From: JBAYIE01 sp965279165
GTDB taxonomy: Bacteria; Bacteroidota; Bacteroidia; UKL13-3
Length of the DNA: 64,000 bases
Direction: 5' to 3'
Assembly: GCA_965279165.1 (NCBI GenBank)
Contig: OZ257140.1
Span: 2,108,001-2,172,000, forward strand
Position numbers and translations under genes: made by a program. The stretch's first letter is position 1, and each line of letters begins with the position of its first letter. The notes under the pieces are model-generated. The model made no database searches and was not told where the DNA came from. It saw only the letters and a list, made by a program, of their open reading frames with translations. Positions 25,772 to 34,437 of this stretch are shown one piece after another.

Positions 25772-27038
25772 CCGGATATTTTATATAGGTTTTTTATTGT
25801 TTTCAGGGATTGGTGTTGGTGCACAGAATCTTACCCAATCGCCATATTCGGTGGTTGGATTAGGCGAATTGCATTTTTCGGGAAGTGCCCAGCTTTATTC
25901 GTTAGGTCAAACCACACAAGCTTACCGTCGTCCGTTCGAAATTAATAACCTGAACCCTGCATCGTATTCTTCTTTGCAACAAACCGTATTCGAAGTAGGG
26001 TATTTATACTCATTTGGAACATTAAACACCAGCACCTCCTCAACCAAAATAGACAATGCTGCTTTTGCATATTTTAACCTTGCCATTCCCATTTCACAAA
26101 AGCATGGAATAAGCTTGGTGGCAGGATTGCAGCCATACAGTGCCATGGGTTATAATATCAACTTGCAAAAACTTTACGAAGGCTCTCCCGATTATTATGG
26201 TACCACCCAAATGCAGGGACGTGGGGGACTAACCAAATTTTATACCGGCACAAGTGTAAAATTACACAAGAATCTTTCTTTAGGCATCAATATGAATTAC
26301 TTATTTGGAACCTTAGAAAGAAGTCAGCAATTAATCATTGATACATCTTACCATAAACTCAATGTAAGCGAAGAAAGAAAAATTGTCGTGTCGGATTTTG
26401 CTTATCAGATTGGTTTGCAATACCACCGCAGTTTAAACGAAAAGTATAAAGTTACCGTTGGCTTAACGTATGGATTGGCATCGGAACTGGATGCAAAAAA
26501 TTCATTTACCAACCGTTCATTGGGATGGGGAGGAAATGCAACATTTACTGTGGACACAATCGACCATTACGTAGATCAAGAAGGAATCATCAAGTTACCA
26601 CAGGAAATAAAATCAGGAATTGCTTTTGAGAAGAAAGGGGTTTGGTTGTTATCTACTGATATTAATTTTACCAATTGGTCGGCTTACCGGGCATTCGGTG
26701 TAAACGATAACCTAAAAAACTGTTTGGGAATTTCTTTTGGAGCATCCATCATTCCGGATGCTAGTGCATCTAAAAATTACTTGAATAAAATCGAATACCG
26801 TTTGGGTATGCGTTACGACAATGGCAATGTTAACTTGTATGGAAAAGATATAACAGGCTTTGGCTTATCGGCAGGATTAGGATTTCCGATGGGAAAAACC
26901 AAGTCTAAATTAAATATGAGTGTAGAATATTTATCGCGTGGAACCACCGAGAATAATCTGATTCGCGAAGAGCTCATCCGTTTTGTATTAGGCATAACAT
27001 TCAGCGACCAATGGTTTATTCGGTATAAATATGATTAG
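25752..27038 (+). CDS. outer-membrane beta-barrel protein, function unknown
   Basis: 428 residues with signal 'IFYIGFLLFSGIGVGAQ' and a mature start 'LTQSPYSVVGLGELHFSGSAQL'. The body alternates polar and aromatic residues in strands, with Gly turns, and ends 'RFVLGITFSDQWFIRYKYD', a typical barrel C-terminus. It resembles the OmpP1/FadL-like group at low similarity only. It sits between coaX and lptC in an operon, which may connect it with envelope assembly. Start ATG 25752 overlaps coaX by 20 bp. Confidence 0.7.
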   Translation: MLKKGLSRIFYIGFLLFSGIGVGAQNLTQSPYSVVGLGELHFSGSAQLYSLGQTTQAYRRPFEINNLNPASYSSLQQTVFEVGYLYSFGTLNTSTSSTKIDNAAFAYFNLAIPISQKHGISLVAGLQPYSAMGYNINLQKLYEGSPDYYGTTQMQGRGGLTKFYTGTSVKLHKNLSLGINMNYLFGTLERSQQLIIDTSYHKLNVSEERKIVVSDFAYQIGLQYHRSLNEKYKVTVGLTYGLASELDAKNSFTNRSLGWGGNATFTVDTIDHYVDQEGIIKLPQEIKSGIAFEKKGVWLLSTDINFTNWSAYRAFGVNDNLKNCLGISFGASIIPDASASKNYLNKIEYRLGMRYDNGNVNLYGKDITGFGLSAGLGFPMGKTKSKLNMSVEYLSRGTTENNLIREELIRFVLGITFSDQWFIRYKYD

Positions 27039-27567
27039 ATATTTCTTCTATATCGGATTCGCCTTGTTGTTTGCCTGTAAGAACGACGTGGAAAAGGTAA
27101 AAGTGATTACCCAAAACAAATCTGATTTGCCCATAGAAGTAGGAGAGAATGTTTTTATTAGCTATACCGATTCGGGTACGGTGAGGGCAAAAGTATATGC
27201 ACCGGTAATGAAAAGATTTGCAGGCGAAATCAGAAACGAAAGTGAAATGCCAAAAGGAATTACCGTTTATTTTTTATCGAAACAAAAAAAAGTAGATAGT
27301 TTTTTAAAGGCCCGGTATGCTATCCGTTACGAGCGCGATCGTAAAATGGTAGCAAAGAATGATGTGATACTGGTGAATTCAAAAGGCGATTCGTTGCGTA
27401 CCGAATTGTTAACCTGGGATGAAAGCCGCCAATTAATTTATACCGATAAATTTGTGCGGATAACCACACCGGATGAAATTATAACAGGAACCGGATTTGA
27501 GTCCAATGCCGAGTTTACCAAATACAAAATCAACAAAATCAGCGGAACATTTGATTTGGGGAAATGA
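27031..27567 (+). CDS. lptC: LPS export protein LptC (lipoprotein form)
   Basis: 178 residues. The N-terminal lipobox 'IGFALLFACKNDVEK' replaces the transmembrane anchor of E. coli LptC, as is usual in Bacteroidota. The LptC/OstA-like beta-jellyroll follows: 'VFISYTDSGTVRAKVYAPVMKRF', 'KGITVYFLSKQKKVDSFLKARYA', 'LLTWDESRQLIYTDKFVRITTPDEIITGTGFESN'. It passes LPS from the LptBFG ABC transporter to the periplasmic LptA bridge. Overlaps the preceding gene by 8 bp and the next small gene by ATGA. Confidence 0.88.
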   Translation: MIRYFFYIGFALLFACKNDVEKVKVITQNKSDLPIEVGENVFISYTDSGTVRAKVYAPVMKRFAGEIRNESEMPKGITVYFLSKQKKVDSFLKARYAIRYERDRKMVAKNDVILVNSKGDSLRTELLTWDESRQLIYTDKFVRITTPDEIITGTGFESNAEFTKYKINKISGTFDLGK

Positions 27568-27734
27568 AAAAAATTATCATCTACAACTGGATTATCTTAG
27601 CTATCGCATCTCTATTGGTAGGTTTATATATAACCGTATTCGAGCGGTTTTTATACGACAAAGCATATCTCTATTTTATTCTTGCGTTGGTATTCGGTGT
27701 TTTATATTACCGCAGGCGAAAGTTTATAAAATAG
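27564..27734 (+). CDS. 56-residue two-span membrane protein
   Basis: A short gene whose ATG lies in the ATGA overlap with lptC. It encodes 56 residues with two hydrophobic segments ('WIILAIASLLVGLYITVF' and 'LYFILALVFGVLYYR') separated by a short loop, and a basic C-terminus (RRRKFIK). Coupled start, clean membrane pattern and the one-base gap to the convergent greA-like gene make it credible. No family recognised; it may be an accessory of LPS export by position. Confidence 0.7.
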   Translation: MKKIIIYNWIILAIASLLVGLYITVFERFLYDKAYLYFILALVFGVLYYRRRKFIK

Positions 27735-27735
27735 A

Positions 27736-28191
27736 TTAGCATATTTCTTTTATTTCAAGTTGCTTGTTTTGAAAGCTAATTTTGCTGCCAACTTTTTGGT
27801 GCAACAATAAGTTCCCAATAGGGGACCGTGTCGATAACACGATATAGGTTTTGTTTTCAAAAATTACTTTACCCAATCCAACCAAAATATAAAACATGCC
27901 TTCGGAAGTATGCACAAGACTACCCGGTAATACTTCGAGGGTTGGGTTTACATATCCGATTCTTTTTAATTCTAGCGAATTCTTAATTACTTCGGCCAAT
28001 TGTTTGGCATGCATATCGCGGTTAATCTGTCCCATAGCTCTCGAAGTTTCATACTTGTCGCCGGCGCTACTTTTCTCTTCCGAATTCGCTGAATCTTGTG
28101 CTTCATCGATTGCAGTTTCCAGTTCTTTCATTTGCACTTCGAGCAACGATTTGCAATGGTTGTATAGTTTTTCTTTAATAGTTATAGCCAT
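27736..28191 (-). CDS. GreA/GreB-like transcription factor
   Basis: 151 residues. The N-terminal half is a coiled coil ('LEVQMKELETAIDEAQDSANSEEKSSAGDKYETSRAMGQ'), including the acidic patch expected at the coil tip, and the C-terminal half is an FKBP-like Gre domain ('LEVLPGSLVHTSEGMFYILVGLG', 'STRSPIGNLLLHQKVGS'). Gre proteins enter the RNA polymerase secondary channel and stimulate cleavage of backtracked RNA. The coil is shorter than in GreA, so it may be a Rnk- or Gfh-like variant. Database entries sometimes misname this family '3-oxoacyl-ACP synthase'. Confidence 0.7.
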   Translation of the reverse strand: MAITIKEKLYNHCKSLLEVQMKELETAIDEAQDSANSEEKSSAGDKYETSRAMGQINRDMHAKQLAEVIKNSLELKRIGYVNPTLEVLPGSLVHTSEGMFYILVGLGKVIFENKTYIVLSTRSPIGNLLLHQKVGSKISFQNKQLEIKEIC

Positions 28192-28255
28192 GGTATTGCA
28201 GTTTACAAAGTTAGTTAGGAAAATGTTGTTTTTAGGGATTAGTAGTTAAAGATGA

Positions 28256-28388
28256 GGCAAAAGGCAAAAGGCAAAAGGCAAAAGGCAGAAGGCAAGAGGC
28301 AGAAGGCAAAAAACAGAATGGGGTTACTTTAAAAATTAACACATCAATACTAACCCCTAATCACTTACCCCTAACTCCTAACCCCTAT
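28256..28388. repeat. heptad tracts between the greA-like gene and the orphan secreted-protein gene
   Basis: Eight in-register units of type GGCAAAA/GGCAGAA occupy 28256-28311, and five units of type CCCCTAA/CTCCTAA occupy 28354-28388. The last unit contains the stop codon of the minus-strand gene that ends at 28385. Confidence 0.85.
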
Positions 28389-30358
28389 TCTATATCCATT
28401 TCTCCTAAAGCTTCCAGATATATTCTTCTAATTTCTTCGTCGGCAAGTAAAAGCCAAGAAAAATAATGCGAATTGAATAAATCCATAAATAGAATATTAT
28501 CGAGAGTTTTTATTCTGGTTAAGTAATCTGTATAGGTTTCTTTTTTGTCGATTATATTTGAATATTTTCCATAGTAGAGTAACCTATACAGGTATTGTAG
28601 CTGCAACTCTTTGTCACCGGCAGGTATCGATAATTCGTGTTCGATTAATATTTGATAGGCAATATCATATCTGCCCATAAACACGAAATCGTCGGCAAGT
28701 TTGGCAGCTTCATCGGCATAAATATTTTTAGAAATCTTTTGGATATCTTTATAGGATATTAATTTTCTGTCTTTTTTATACAGGTTTTGGTAGTAGAAAA
28801 ATCTGGATTCGAAAATATGATAAAGTTGCAGTGGAATGGATGTGTTGTTAATGGTTACAAATTCTGAAAGTAACATCTCCATAGAGTCTCTGATAATTGC
28901 GATTGGAGCATTTCGGATTTCATTTAAACGTATTGCCAGAAAATTAAACTTTATTACAGGATTATTTGGGTCAATTTCACGCAGTTTTTCAAAAGTAGTT
29001 TTTTGTAGAGCATACTCTTTCATCATGGCACATTGGTTGTTAAACAAAACCATATTATATGGGTTTGGCGAAGTACCTTCAGGTATCAAACCTGTATAAT
29101 CTATCTCTCCAGTTCCGCATAATTGGATTAATTTTTTTTGAAAAGACAATGCAGCCATATTGTTATTATTTGCTAATGCTTTACGCATTCTTTCTCTCCA
29201 ATATACAGGTTCAGGATATTTTATCGGATCAAAAGGAATAAATAATTCAATTTTTGCCTGACTTAATTTTTGAAAGACAGGCATTAATTTTTGTACCAGT
29301 TCCGGATCTTTTGATAACCTCTTTCGTACATAGGTTTCTCCACTATCGGCCAGATAATATAAGTTTGTGGTGTAAACAGCTTCTTTAAAAGATGCCCAGG
29401 CATTTCCATGCATGATAACCGAGTTAAATTTATTGCCTGATGAATTAGCAGCAATTGATTGCAAGAATGAATTTGCCAAAGCAGTTTGTTGTTGTTTCGA
29501 TTTTACCGGATCCTCAAGTAATGTTGGAGCGGTTGTGATTATTATTGAAGTAAGTTCAGCATCGGGTTCATACAAATTGTTTATTAGTGTTCTAACTTCG
29601 GCAACACCAAATGATTTTTTACTTGACGGAAATGGAACTTGTAAAATAATTTTTTTCTTGGGTTGAAATGACTCCGGTGTTTTAGCACTGATTGTATCTA
29701 AAAGTAATGGAATTCTGGGATACTTAAGAGCCTTCGATTTACTTTCAAATTGGTAGAAACGGTGGTAAGGATGCCAAACATCACAAATCATTTTTCCACA
29801 ATACTTGCCATATTCAATACCCAATTCGATCGAGTTACTTTCCCAAAAGTCTTTCGGAACTTTGCATAGAAATAAATCGCCATTCGATTCTAAATCGCCA
29901 ATCTTAACCGGGATAGATTGCAATTTGAGGATGGGTGTAGTTTTTGCTACCGGGTCGGTAGACAAAAGCAATGGTTTACAAATCAAATAAAAGAAAATAC
30001 GGTCCTTATCATTAAATAACAATCGTAGGTTTTTGGTTTCGCGTGTAGTTCCAAGTAAGTTTTTTTTGAAGCTATCTTTCAGGTATATCTTGTTGTTGCG
30101 AATTGTTATTGCTGAATCCGAAGGAAGGTGTTTGAAGGAAGCCAGAAAAGGAGAAAAATTTTCACATAAACTACCTTTGTCACAATCGCCGGAAACACAT
30201 AAGGTATTACAGGCAATACTACCTGCAACCCATTTTATGGAAGCATTATTTTTATATTCTTTTAATAAAAGATTTTGAGCGTTTACAAAAATAAAATTGA
30301 AAAATACGATTCCTGTTAGTAAAAAGTAATATCTGATGGCATTGGTAAATTTCTTCAT
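28385..30358 (-). CDS. large secreted protein of unknown family
   Basis: 657 residues with a signal peptide ('YYFLLTGIVFFNFIFVNAQ'). I do not recognise a family. Visible: a cysteine-rich N-terminal patch ('IACNTLCVSGDCDKGSLCENF'), a beta-rich middle, two more cysteines around residue 180-190, and from about residue 380 onwards a helical part that looks like TPR or SEL1-type repeats ('FQKKLIQLCGTGEIDYTGLI', 'FEKLREIDPNNPVIKFNFLAIRL'). There is no T9SS sorting domain and no lipobox. It stands alone between convergent and divergent neighbours, and its stop codon lies in a heptad tract. Confidence 0.6.
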   Translation of the reverse strand: MKKFTNAIRYYFLLTGIVFFNFIFVNAQNLLLKEYKNNASIKWVAGSIACNTLCVSGDCDKGSLCENFSPFLASFKHLPSDSAITIRNNKIYLKDSFKKNLLGTTRETKNLRLLFNDKDRIFFYLICKPLLLSTDPVAKTTPILKLQSIPVKIGDLESNGDLFLCKVPKDFWESNSIELGIEYGKYCGKMICDVWHPYHRFYQFESKSKALKYPRIPLLLDTISAKTPESFQPKKKIILQVPFPSSKKSFGVAEVRTLINNLYEPDAELTSIIITTAPTLLEDPVKSKQQQTALANSFLQSIAANSSGNKFNSVIMHGNAWASFKEAVYTTNLYYLADSGETYVRKRLSKDPELVQKLMPVFQKLSQAKIELFIPFDPIKYPEPVYWRERMRKALANNNNMAALSFQKKLIQLCGTGEIDYTGLIPEGTSPNPYNMVLFNNQCAMMKEYALQKTTFEKLREIDPNNPVIKFNFLAIRLNEIRNAPIAIIRDSMEMLLSEFVTINNTSIPLQLYHIFESRFFYYQNLYKKDRKLISYKDIQKISKNIYADEAAKLADDFVFMGRYDIAYQILIEHELSIPAGDKELQLQYLYRLLYYGKYSNIIDKKETYTDYLTRIKTLDNILFMDLFNSHYFSWLLLADEEIRRIYLEALGEMDIE

Positions 30359-30514
30359 TTCGGTAAAAATAAAAGAAAGTTGCTTGTTAATCTACAACCT
30401 TCCTTATTCACTTTTCAACAGTTCTTGATTAAGTACCTTTAACTGTATAATCAAGGTTATTTGTGGAATTGTTTGTTTCTATTTAATAGTTGCATATTTA
30501 TTTTTTTTAATTAA

Positions 30515-30548
30515 TTGGCATGAACACATACCGGAAACTGTATTTTTG
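30515..30548 (+). promoter_or_regulatory. promoter TTG-N23-TATTTTTG of the ALDH7 gene
   Basis: TTG at 30515-30517 and TATTTTTG at 30541-30548 match the two Bacteroidota promoter boxes, with spacing at the long end. The ATG follows 21 bp downstream, in AAAAAGGATGG. Confidence 0.5.
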
Positions 30549-30569
30549 CGGATATATAAATTAAAAAGG

Positions 30570-32096
30570 ATGGAGAATTTTTTAGATCAACTGGGAATTA
30601 AACCTGAAAACGAAGGTACATATACCGGTATACAAGTATTAAGTGGAGGTTCAGGTAGTTTAAATCCAATAAAATCTCCGGTGGATGGAAAGTTAATTGC
30701 GTCTGTTTTTTATACCACGGAAGAGCAATACAAGCATGTTGTTCAAACTGCCTCAAAGGCTTTTGTCACTTGGAGAACTATACCTGCTCCAAAGCGAGGT
30801 GAAATTGTTAGACAGATAGGAAACAAATTAAGGGAATTTAAAGAGCCTTTAGGGAAACTGGTGAGCTATGAAATGGGTAAAAGTTACCAGGAAGGTTTGG
30901 GCGAAGTGCAAGAGATGATTGATATCTGTGATTTTGCTGTTGGTTTATCACGTCAGTTATATGGTTTAAGTATGCATAGCGAAAGGCCCAACCATCGCAT
31001 GTACGAACAATGGCATCCGTTAGGTATTGTTGGTGTAATCTCAGCATTTAATTTTCCTGTTGCTGTTTGGAGCTGGAACGCTATGTTGGCCGCTGTTTGC
31101 GGTGATGTTTGTATCTGGAAACCTTCCGAAAAAACACCATTGTCGGCATTGGCTTGTCAGAAAATAATTGCATCTGTTTTAACAGAGAACAATGTTCCCG
31201 AAGGAGTTTTTTGTTTGATAAATGGGGATTATAAAGTTGGGGAATGGTTGTCTAAAGACGAAAATATACCATTGATCTCCGCCACCGGTTCGGTTCGTAT
31301 GGGTAAATTGGTAGGACAGGCAGTGGGTAATCGATTAGGAAGGTCGTTACTGGAATTGGGTGGGAACAATGCCATCATCCTTACTGAAAATGCAAACCTC
31401 GATTTGGCTTTGCATGCCGTTGTTTTTGGAGCCGTTGGTACTGCCGGTCAGCGTTGTACAACCACACGTAGGTTGTTGATTCATGAAAGTAAATTCGAAT
31501 TGGTTAAAGAAAAGCTGATTAGTACATACAAACAATTAACCATCGGGAATCCATTAGAAGGAAATTTGGTTGGTCCTCTAATTGATACATTAGCCGTAAA
31601 AGCATATCAGGAAGCTATCGAAAAGCTACAGCAAGAAGGCGGAAAAGTTTTATATGGTAATGAAGTTTTACAAGGCAATGGTTTCGAAAGCGGCTGTTAT
31701 GTGAAACCAACTTTGTGTGAAGCTGAAAATCATTATAAAATTGTGCAAGCCGAAACTTTTGCACCGATATTGTACCTGATTAAATTTAAAACATTGGATG
31801 AAGCCATTGCGCTTCAAAATGGTGTTAAACAAGGTTTGAGTTCTGCAATTTTCACCGATAACTTGCAAGAAGCCGAATATTATCTATCGCATGGCGGTTC
31901 TGATTGCGGAATTGCCAACGTAAATATTGGTACTTCAGGTGCCGAAATTGGCGGAGCTTTTGGGGGTGAAAAGGAGACAGGTGGCGGCCGTGAGTCAGGT
32001 TCGGATGCTTGGAAAGTATACATGCGCCGACAAACCAATACCATCAATTATGGAAAAGATTTGCCTTTGGCACAAGGTATTAGCTTTAATGTGTAA
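30570..32096 (+). CDS. aldehyde dehydrogenase, ALDH7 family (L-aminoadipate-semialdehyde dehydrogenase type)
   Basis: 508 residues from ATG 30570. ALDH7 (antiquitin, AmaB/PcD type) oxidises alpha-aminoadipate semialdehyde in lysine breakdown with NAD+. Family-specific wording: '[25 protein letters not shown]', '[15 protein letters not shown]', catalytic Glu in '[11 protein letters not shown]', catalytic Cys in '[18 protein letters not shown]', '[13 protein letters not shown]', '[21 protein letters not shown]'. An in-frame start 24 bp upstream adds nothing conserved and overlaps the promoter. Monocistronic or with the DUF3108 gene 45 bp downstream. Confidence 0.9.
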   Translation: MENFLDQLGIKPENEGTYTGIQVLSGGSGSLNPIKSPVDGKLIASVFYTTEEQYKHVVQTASKAFVTWRTIPAPKRGEIVRQIGNKLREFKEPLGKLVSYEMGKSYQEGLGEVQEMIDICDFAVGLSRQLYGLSMHSERPNHRMYEQWHPLGIVGVISAFNFPVAVWSWNAMLAAVCGDVCIWKPSEKTPLSALACQKIIASVLTENNVPEGVFCLINGDYKVGEWLSKDENIPLISATGSVRMGKLVGQAVGNRLGRSLLELGGNNAIILTENANLDLALHAVVFGAVGTAGQRCTTTRRLLIHESKFELVKEKLISTYKQLTIGNPLEGNLVGPLIDTLAVKAYQEAIEKLQQEGGKVLYGNEVLQGNGFESGCYVKPTLCEAENHYKIVQAETFAPILYLIKFKTLDEAIALQNGVKQGLSSAIFTDNLQEAEYYLSHGGSDCGIANVNIGTSGAEIGGAFGGEKETGGGRESGSDAWKVYMRRQTNTINYGKDLPLAQGISFNV

Positions 32097-32141
32097 ATTT
32101 ACGGCACAGGATTTGTATTAAAGATTCGGAACGTTTCAACC

Positions 32142-32954
32142 ATGAAAAAGTATATTCTATTTCTATTGGTTTTTACCCTGGCATTTGCCGGTAAAAATCC
32201 GGAGGACCAAATAGCCACCCCCGACGAAGTTTTGTATGATTTAAAACCGATGCGCAACAATGCATTTACTTATGGTGAACGCCTTACTTATCGCATTCAC
32301 TATGGTGTTTTAAACGGAGGTTCGTGCTATTTTGAAGTGGGAGATCAACCTGTGATGGTTAACGACCGCCAAACGTATCATTTAAAAGTACATGGTAAAT
32401 CGACCGGAATGGTAGATATGATGTTCAACGTAAAAGATGAATTTGAAAGTTATATGGACGTGGAGGCATTGGTTCCTTGGAAGGCTACGAAAAAAGTTAA
32501 GGAAGGAAAATATACCGATTCTGATTTTATGGTATTTGATCACCGACGCCGGATCGTTTCCAGTCGCAAAGGAAATATGAGTATACCGGAAGGTACCAAG
32601 GATATTATTTCTTCTATTTATTTTGCCAGAAGTTTGGATATGGCAAATGCGCAACCCGGTGATGTTTTTCCGGTAACTTTTTATCTCGATCACAAAAATT
32701 ATGAATTCAGGTTTAAATTTTTAGGCAGGGAAACTATTGAAGTGGATGCAGGAAAATTCAAAGCGTTAAAAGTTAGACCACAGGTAATCCAAGGTCGCAT
32801 ATTTAAAGATTCGGAAGCAATTACCATGTGGGTAACCGACGATGAAAATAAAGTGCCATTATTGGTAAAATCTGATATTTGGGTTGGGTCTCTGCAAGCC
32901 GAAATAAGGGAAATGAAAGGATTAAAAAATCCGATGACAGCAAAAATTAAGTAG
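32142..32954 (+). CDS. DUF3108 periplasmic protein, 3' end reset by a mobile element
   Basis: 270 residues with signal 'YILFLLVFTLAFAGK'. DUF3108 landmarks: 'YGERLTYRIHYGVLNGG', 'VDMMFNVKDEFESYMD', 'FDHRRRIVSSRKGNMSIP', 'FKALKVRPQVIQGRIF', 'ITMWVTDDENKVPLLVKSDIWVGSLQAEI'. Members are predicted periplasmic beta-barrel-like proteins of unknown role. The stop codon TAG (32952-32954) is made of one base of the target duplication and two bases of the MITE-like element inserted there. Without the element the frame would continue for 21 codons through a heptad-like tract. The conserved domain is complete. Confidence 0.85.
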   Translation: MKKYILFLLVFTLAFAGKNPEDQIATPDEVLYDLKPMRNNAFTYGERLTYRIHYGVLNGGSCYFEVGDQPVMVNDRQTYHLKVHGKSTGMVDMMFNVKDEFESYMDVEALVPWKATKKVKEGKYTDSDFMVFDHRRRIVSSRKGNMSIPEGTKDIISSIYFARSLDMANAQPGDVFPVTFYLDHKNYEFRFKFLGRETIEVDAGKFKALKVRPQVIQGRIFKDSEAITMWVTDDENKVPLLVKSDIWVGSLQAEIREMKGLKNPMTAKIK

Positions 32955-33478
32955 TCGACCCTCAAAAAGTCCTTTTAAAAGAATGTGTAATTTCAAAATC
33001 AGATTAACTGTTTTATTGAGATTTTGGAGCTTTGCGCTCCAAGCCAGCATTTACTTTTTTTCTTGATAAAAAAAGTAAACACCTCGCTCCGCCGAAGCTA
33101 CGCGTAGGCGAGAAAAAATCAAGGCTTCCTATTTTTATGCTGCATTTTACGAATCGCTCATCCCACGCAACCCAAGCCGCCCTTGGCACCTGGCCATCGC
33201 AAGCTCGTGGGTTACTTGCAAGTCCCAGCCCGAATTTGCATCTCGATAATTATCGAGACTCAAATGCTACGCATAAAAATAGAAGGCCACCAGCTCCGAA
33301 AAACTTTTTAGATAAAATGAAGATTCAACCTTTGTCGCTGATAATGGATAGTATAAATTGATCAACTGAACTTGCAAGCTTATTAATTTTTTGAACTGAA
33401 ACCTTGCAAATAATTTGATGCAAATTTGTAACGAAAGTATTGATAAATCTAAATTTCATCACATTTTGAGGGTCGACT
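32953..33478 (+). mobile_element. MITE-like structured repeat, copy 2 (526 bp)
   Basis: Bounded by a perfect 15-bp terminal inverted repeat, AGTCGACCCTCAAAA at 32953-32967 and TTTTGAGGGTCGACT at 33464-33478, and by AAGT target duplications (32949-32952 and 33479-33482). Inside are a 7-bp hairpin TTGGAGC/GCTCCAA (33024-33042), a perfect 12-bp T/A hairpin (33050-33061 with 33068-33079), CCCACG/CGTGGG (33162-33167 with 33206-33211) and an 18-bp perfect palindrome (33241-33258). The last one and a GC-rich insertion near 33080-33112 are missing in copy 1. No transposase. Intact ends suggest recent insertion. Confidence 0.85.
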
Positions 33479-33480
33479 AA

Positions 33481-33536
33481 GTATGTTGGACTCGGTAAGT
33501 TCGACTCGGTAGGTTCGGCTCGCGAGCCGAACACCC
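33481..33536. repeat. period-14 tract ending in a 20-bp palindrome
   Basis: Alternating heptads GGACTCG-GTAAGTT-CGACTCG-GTAGGTT-CGGCTCG-CGAGCCG give a 14-bp period. 33513-33532 is a perfect palindrome, GTTCGGCTCGCGAGCCGAAC. It lies just downstream of the thiN stop (minus strand) and could form a terminator-like or cruciform structure. Confidence 0.75.
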
Positions 33537-33552
33537 GAATACAATAATTTCC

Positions 33553-34215
33553 CTAATCCTTACATTCCATCAAGAGCAAATCCCCTGTTTCGTATTTTAT
33601 TTCTACCATCCCATCCGCTTTTGCTTCGTTGCTGCTGCTTGTTTTATATCCTAACGTTAAGGTTTCGTTATGCATTTCGTAAGTAAGTCCGACGGTGGTA
33701 ACTCCGGTAACTATTCCAACCGGAAACAACGAAATTGGGGTTCCTGCTTGATACCTTTGCTTAAAAGATTTTGGCAAGCAAAAAATCTTTGAGTAATCAT
33801 CGCGAACCACTATATTTATTTTGTCTTTGTATCGCACCATATCCGTAATATTCGATAACGTATGATCGGCACGTTTTCCGGTTGCCCATAAAATATTTAC
33901 GGCAACATATCCTTTCTCAATCAAGTATTCTATACCTTTTTGCAAATCGGTTTTGTTTTGATCCGGGGTGTGAATTATCTGAACCGGATATTGGTCTTTC
34001 ATCATTTCTTCAATATCGATGGCTCTGTCAAAATCGCCCAATACAGCATCAACTTTTATTTTATAGTTTAACACCCGGTGTATCGCACCATCCAATACCA
34101 TCACAAACGGACTCCATTCCAATAATTGTTCAAGTAACTCCATTGAGCACGATTCCCCATTGGCAATAATCAGTGCCGGTTCTTGGCCTTCTTTTACGAA
34201 ATGATGCGACGACAT
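33553..34215 (-). CDS. thiN: thiamine diphosphokinase
   Basis: 220 residues. Transfers pyrophosphate from ATP to thiamine. Motifs: 'ALIIANGE', 'VMVLDGAIHRVLN', metal site 'VDAVLGDFDRA', 'IHTPDQNKTDLQKGIEYL', 'ILWATGKRADHTLSNI', followed by the C-terminal thiamine-binding beta domain ('PVGIVTGVTTVGLTYEM', 'SSSNEAKADGMVEIKYETGDLLLM'). Size and order are normal for the family. It forms a minus-strand pair with the TIGR02757 gene, but a 190-bp repeat region separates them. Confidence 0.92.
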   Translation of the reverse strand: MSSHHFVKEGQEPALIIANGESCSMELLEQLLEWSPFVMVLDGAIHRVLNYKIKVDAVLGDFDRAIDIEEMMKDQYPVQIIHTPDQNKTDLQKGIEYLIEKGYVAVNILWATGKRADHTLSNITDMVRYKDKINIVVRDDYSKIFCLPKSFKQRYQAGTPISLFPVGIVTGVTTVGLTYEMHNETLTLGYKTSSSNEAKADGMVEIKYETGDLLLMECKD

Positions 34216-34216
34216 A

Positions 34217-34437
34217 TTAGATATAAGTTATGAGATATAAGATATAAGATATGAGTGGAATGTTGCAATATAGGAATTATGGATTACGAATTACGGATTA
34301 AGGATTACGGATTACGAATTACGAATTACGAATTACGGATTGCGCGACGTCGATTTAGCCATCAGCCATCAGCCATCAGCCATCACCTATCACCTATCAG
34401 CCATCAGCCATTAGCCATCACCCATTCCCCATCCCCA
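34217..34437. repeat. three different heptad tracts side by side
   Basis: 34217-34258: six units of the TAAGATA/TGAGATA type. 34274-34343: ten indel-free units of the GAATTAC/GGATTAC type. 34354-34437: twelve units of the ATCAGCC/ATCACCT type. The third tract runs into the 3' end of the minus-strand gene at 34404 and encodes its last residues and stop codon. Confidence 0.9.

Noticed and set aside
33032..33361. Open frame of about 110 codons inside MITE-like copy 2 (and matching frames near 10650-10913 in copy 1).
   Set aside because: The frame diverges between the two copies after the first 16 or so codons, while hairpins are preserved. This argues for non-coding DNA.
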